64,000 nt of DNA from NCBI RefSeq assembly GCF_002091985.1, contig NZ_MKKX01000006.1, forward strand, positions 90,937-154,936, given 5' to 3'. A program made the translations under genes and the position numbers. Each line of letters starts with the position of its first letter. Position 1 is the first letter of the stretch. The stretch comes from Rhodococcus sp. 1163 (GTDB lineage: Bacteria > Actinomycetota > Actinomycetes > Mycobacteriales > Mycobacteriaceae). This document shows positions 61,871 to 64,000 of the stretch, one piece after another. The notes beneath the pieces were generated by a model. It was not told the DNA's origin. It worked only from the letters and a program-made list of their open reading frames with translations, and ran no database searches.

Positions 61871-61975
61871 CCGTGATGACGGCGCTGTTTTCGTGCAAGA
61901 CCGAGGGTCTCGTCCGACGGGATCGCGCCGAATCGGCAGTCCGAAAGTGTGTCCAGCAAAAGGAGAGTCCCTCGA

Positions 61976-62047
61976 ATGAGTAGCCGCTTCCATCAACGCT
62001 CCCCGGAACCGTCGACGTTCCTGCCGGAAGCCGGACTTGCGCGATGA
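61976..62047 (+). CDS. 23-aa leader ORF coupled to the hydrolase gene
   Basis: ATG at 61976 follows aaaggagag at ideal spacing, the best ribosome site in this area. The 23 codons start MSSRFHQRSPEP and stop in ATGA, overlapping the hydrolase ATG at 62044. The hydrolase itself has no separate ribosome site, so its translation probably depends on this ORF. The peptide has no obvious attenuation signature (no run of one amino acid). Confidence 0.6.
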   Translation: MSSRFHQRSPEPSTFLPEAGLAR

Positions 62048-62937
62048 CGAATATCGATGCACCGCAGTGGTTCTCGGATGCAGTGGCAATCAAGCCGGTC
62101 GAGAGTGACATCGAGGTGCTCGGCGCTTCGATTCACGTCCGCTCGTGGGGTGAGGAAGATCTTCCCGGCGTCGTTCTCGTCCACGGTGGTGCTGCGCACT
62201 CGGGATGGTGGGATCACGTCGCACCGTTTCTTGCCCGCGGCCATCGTGTCGTTGCGCTCGATCTGTCCGGCCACGGAGACTCGGCATGGCGGGAAGACTA
62301 CAAAGTCGAGTACTGGTCTGCCGAAGTTCTTGCGGTGGCGGAAGCGTCGAACTTCATCCACCCCCCAGTGTTGATCGGTCACAGTATGGGCGGTTGGGTC
62401 TGCATGGACGCCGCGAAGGGCGACGCCAGAATCGCGGGCGTCGCGGTGATCGACACCCCGCTCAGATCTCCCTCGCCCGAGCAGACCGCAGCGCGGGACA
62501 AGCGAGCGTTCGGACCGCTGAAGGTCTATGCCGCTTTGGACGAAGCGTTGGTACGGTTCCGCACTGTTCCAGACCAAGCCGACTCGTTGCCGTACGTGAT
62601 GGACCACGTTGCCCGCGGATCGGTGCGAGAGGTAGACGGCGGATGGTCGTGGAAGTTCGATCCGAGCATGTTCGGCAGCGCCCGCCCGTCACCGGAGCTG
62701 CTTCGATCGGTCCGTTGCCGGGCTGCGCTGTTCCGCGCCGAACGTGGCATGGTCACCCAGGACGTAGCGTCGGACATGTATGAAATGTTCGGCAGATCGG
62801 CGCCGGTGATCGAGATCCCGCTGGCTGGACATCACGTCATGCTGGATCAGCCGTTGCCGTTGGTGTCGGGCCTGCTCACCTTGCTTGCAGATTGGGACCA
62901 CTCCAGGGCACAGGTGGCCGGCGCCCAACACATGTGA
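62044..62937 (+). CDS. alpha/beta hydrolase
   Basis: 297 aa with the core VVLVHGGAAHSGWWDHVAPF (oxyanion loop HGG), nucleophile elbow LIGHSMGGWVCMDA near residue 118 and terminal His in PLAGHHVMLDQP. The acid is likely the Asp in VIDTPL or in the region before the last His. No signal peptide. It resembles general esterases/lipases of the alpha/beta fold; a specific substrate cannot be given. It starts inside the stop of a 23-codon leader ORF. The desaturase gene begins 121 bp downstream with its own promoter elements. Confidence 0.88.
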   Translation: MTNIDAPQWFSDAVAIKPVESDIEVLGASIHVRSWGEEDLPGVVLVHGGAAHSGWWDHVAPFLARGHRVVALDLSGHGDSAWREDYKVEYWSAEVLAVAEASNFIHPPVLIGHSMGGWVCMDAAKGDARIAGVAVIDTPLRSPSPEQTAARDKRAFGPLKVYAALDEALVRFRTVPDQADSLPYVMDHVARGSVREVDGGWSWKFDPSMFGSARPSPELLRSVRCRAALFRAERGMVTQDVASDMYEMFGRSAPVIEIPLAGHHVMLDQPLPLVSGLLTLLADWDHSRAQVAGAQHM

Positions 62938-63015
62938 GGGCGCCCAAGTGTGGGGAGTGGGGTTTGCAACATCTAACAGAGTCTCGCGTGGACGTCCTCG
63001 CCGATAGGGAAACCG

Positions 63016-63033
63016 ACCTACCCTTACGTAGGT
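63016..63033. promoter_or_regulatory. inverted repeat, candidate operator before the desaturase gene
   Basis: acctac and gtaggt flank ccttac as a perfect 6-bp inverted repeat, 25 bp before the desaturase ATG and next to an AT-rich stretch (tattttt). The size suits a TetR-family dimer, which often controls desaturases in actinomycetes. No regulator gene is visible in the window. Confidence 0.5.
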
Positions 63034-63058
63034 ATTTTTCACTAGAGGAGGCATGTCC

Positions 63059-64000
63059 ATGGCGAGGGATCTGACACAGCTGGAGCTGCTACACGAGCTG
63101 GTTCCTGTTGCGGAAGACAACGTGAACCGCCACATGTCGATGGCGAAGGAGTGGCACCCGCACGATTACGTGCCGTGGGACGAAGGCCGCAACTTCGCTG
63201 CACTCGGTGGGGTGGACTACGAACCGGAGCAGAGCACACTCTCCGAGGTAGCGCGAGCAGCGATGATCACCAACCTGCTCACCGAGGACAATCTGCCCTC
63301 GTACCACCGCGAGATCGCCGAAAACTTTTCGCAGGACGGCGCCTGGGGCACCTGGGTGGGACGGTGGACCGCGGAGGAGAACCGGCACGGCATCGTCATG
63401 CGTGACTACCTGGTGGTCACCCGCGGTGTCGATCCGGTCGCGCTCGAACAGGCCCGGATGATTCACATGACCAACGGTTTCGCCTCACCGGCGGGCGCAC
63501 AGACCGGACTGTTGCATTCGGTCTCGTACGTCACCTTCCAGGAACTCGCCACGCGCGTCTCGCATCGCAACACCGGCAAGGTGTGCGACGACCCGATCGC
63601 CGACCGGATGCTCCAGCGCATCGCCGCGGATGAGAACCTGCACATGATGTTCTACCGCAACGTCACCGCTGCCGCTCTCGACATCGCGCCGGATCAGACG
63701 TTGGAAGCGATTTCGCATATCGTGATGAACTTCCAGATGCCCGGTGCCGGGATGCCGAACTTCCGCCGTAACGGTGTGTTGATGGCCAAGCACGGTATCT
63801 ACGATCTGCGTCAGCACCTCGAGGACGTGGTGTGGCCGGTGCTGCGGAAGTGGCAGATCTTCGAACGTGAGGACTTCACCGGCGTCGGGGAATCCAAGCG
63901 TGAAGAGCTGGCCGTGTTCCTCGAAGACCTCGAGCGTCAGGCCACCAAGTTCGAGGAAATGCGTGATCGTTCCCTCGCACGCGAAGCCGCCAAAGCAGAG
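63059..64000 (+). CDS. acyl-ACP desaturase (DesA type), 3' end outside window
   Basis: At least 314 aa in an open frame running off the window. The ATG at 63059 is preferred over 63053 because agaggagg then lies 8 nt upstream. Soluble di-iron desaturase: the first helix has LELLHELVPVAEDNVNRHM, the iron ligands sit in WTAEENRHGIVMRDY near residue 105 and IAADENLHMMFYRN near 190, and MPNFRRNGVLMAKHGIYDLR follows. It resembles mycobacterial DesA1/DesA2, which act on ACP-bound fatty acids. It needs ferredoxin. An operator-like inverted repeat is directly upstream. Confidence 0.92.
   Translation, partial: MARDLTQLELLHELVPVAEDNVNRHMSMAKEWHPHDYVPWDEGRNFAALGGVDYEPEQSTLSEVARAAMITNLLTEDNLPSYHREIAENFSQDGAWGTWVGRWTAEENRHGIVMRDYLVVTRGVDPVALEQARMIHMTNGFASPAGAQTGLLHSVSYVTFQELATRVSHRNTGKVCDDPIADRMLQRIAADENLHMMFYRNVTAAALDIAPDQTLEAISHIVMNFQMPGAGMPNFRRNGVLMAKHGIYDLRQHLEDVVWPVLRKWQIFEREDFTGVGESKREELAVFLEDLERQATKFEEMRDRSLAREAAKAE

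Noticed and set aside
1..64000. tRNA, rRNA, riboswitch, transposon, integrase or phage genes
   Set aside because: None recognised on either strand by eye; covariance-model and HMM searches would be decisive but were not possible.

Overview
The window is a gene-dense, high-GC chromosomal segment from an actinomycete of the mycolata, most likely Rhodococcus or a close relative. The pointers are family and arrangement matches to mycobacteria: plsB2-plsC, a Pol-PE-Lig type LigD, a LigC/primase-polymerase pair, ugpA-E-B-C in mycobacterial order, a Zmp1-like M13 peptidase, an IgD-like L,D-transpeptidase, a mycofactocin-type SDR, a DesA-type acyl-ACP desaturase, and frequent GTG/TTG starts. I see no rRNA, tRNA, CRISPR, transposase, integrase or phage gene. 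It reads as core/soft-core chromosome, not an island. Assignments rest on reading the sequence and on family knowledge; no database search was run.

Layout. 1-2237: acyl-CoA dehydrogenase (5' cut), APH-type kinase and SDR, translationally coupled. 2281-4280: a perfect 22-bp inverted repeat, then a MocR-type regulator divergent from an AhpD-like gene. 4295-9434: SelO downstream of a ferric-iron ABC transporter (binding protein, permease, ATPase) with a candidate IdeR box. 9751-13119: branched-chain 2-oxoacid dehydrogenase E1a-E1b-E2. 13142-18788: frameshifted glycosyltransferase, Cys-rich pentapeptide protein, TDT transporter, PrmC-like methyltransferase, ABC exporter ending in a 33-bp tandem repeat. 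18935-28776: secreted lipase, LigD, SRPBCC protein, two small membrane proteins, and the plsB2-plsC-adenylate cyclase operon. 28962-34561: Ala/Pro-rich protein, secreted serine protease, repeat-rich gap, ilvD, MFS pump, LppU-like lipoprotein. 34694-36824: LigC and primase-polymerase. 36941-42015: GAF-ANTAR protein facing a tightly coupled five-gene operon (GT2, ACAD-like, PIG-L deacetylase, methyltransferase, EAL-DICT). 42225-48759: secreted protein, HdeD-like protein, L,D-transpeptidase, ugpAEBC behind a PHO-box-like repeat. 48740-57469: P450, Zmp1-like peptidase, diguanylate cyclase, intradiol-dioxygenase lipoprotein, DUF4190-like protein, pirin, maltokinase-like kinase. 57488-64000: small CxxC ORF, mycofactocin-type SDR, 55-aa membrane protein, GtrA, a DUF2254 fusion, a 23-codon leader plus alpha/beta hydrolase, and a desaturase cut by the window end.

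Themes. Lipid and envelope metabolism recurs (phospholipid acylation, desaturation, transpeptidation, glycerophosphodiester uptake), as does nucleotide second-messenger signalling (adenylate cyclase, GGDEF, degenerate EAL-DICT). The best candidate for an undescribed system is the operon at 37700-42015, whose enzymes together could build, deacetylate, methylate and oxidise a sugar-based metabolite. Most convergent gene pairs abut or overlap; the three convergent gaps over 100 bp all carry repeats.
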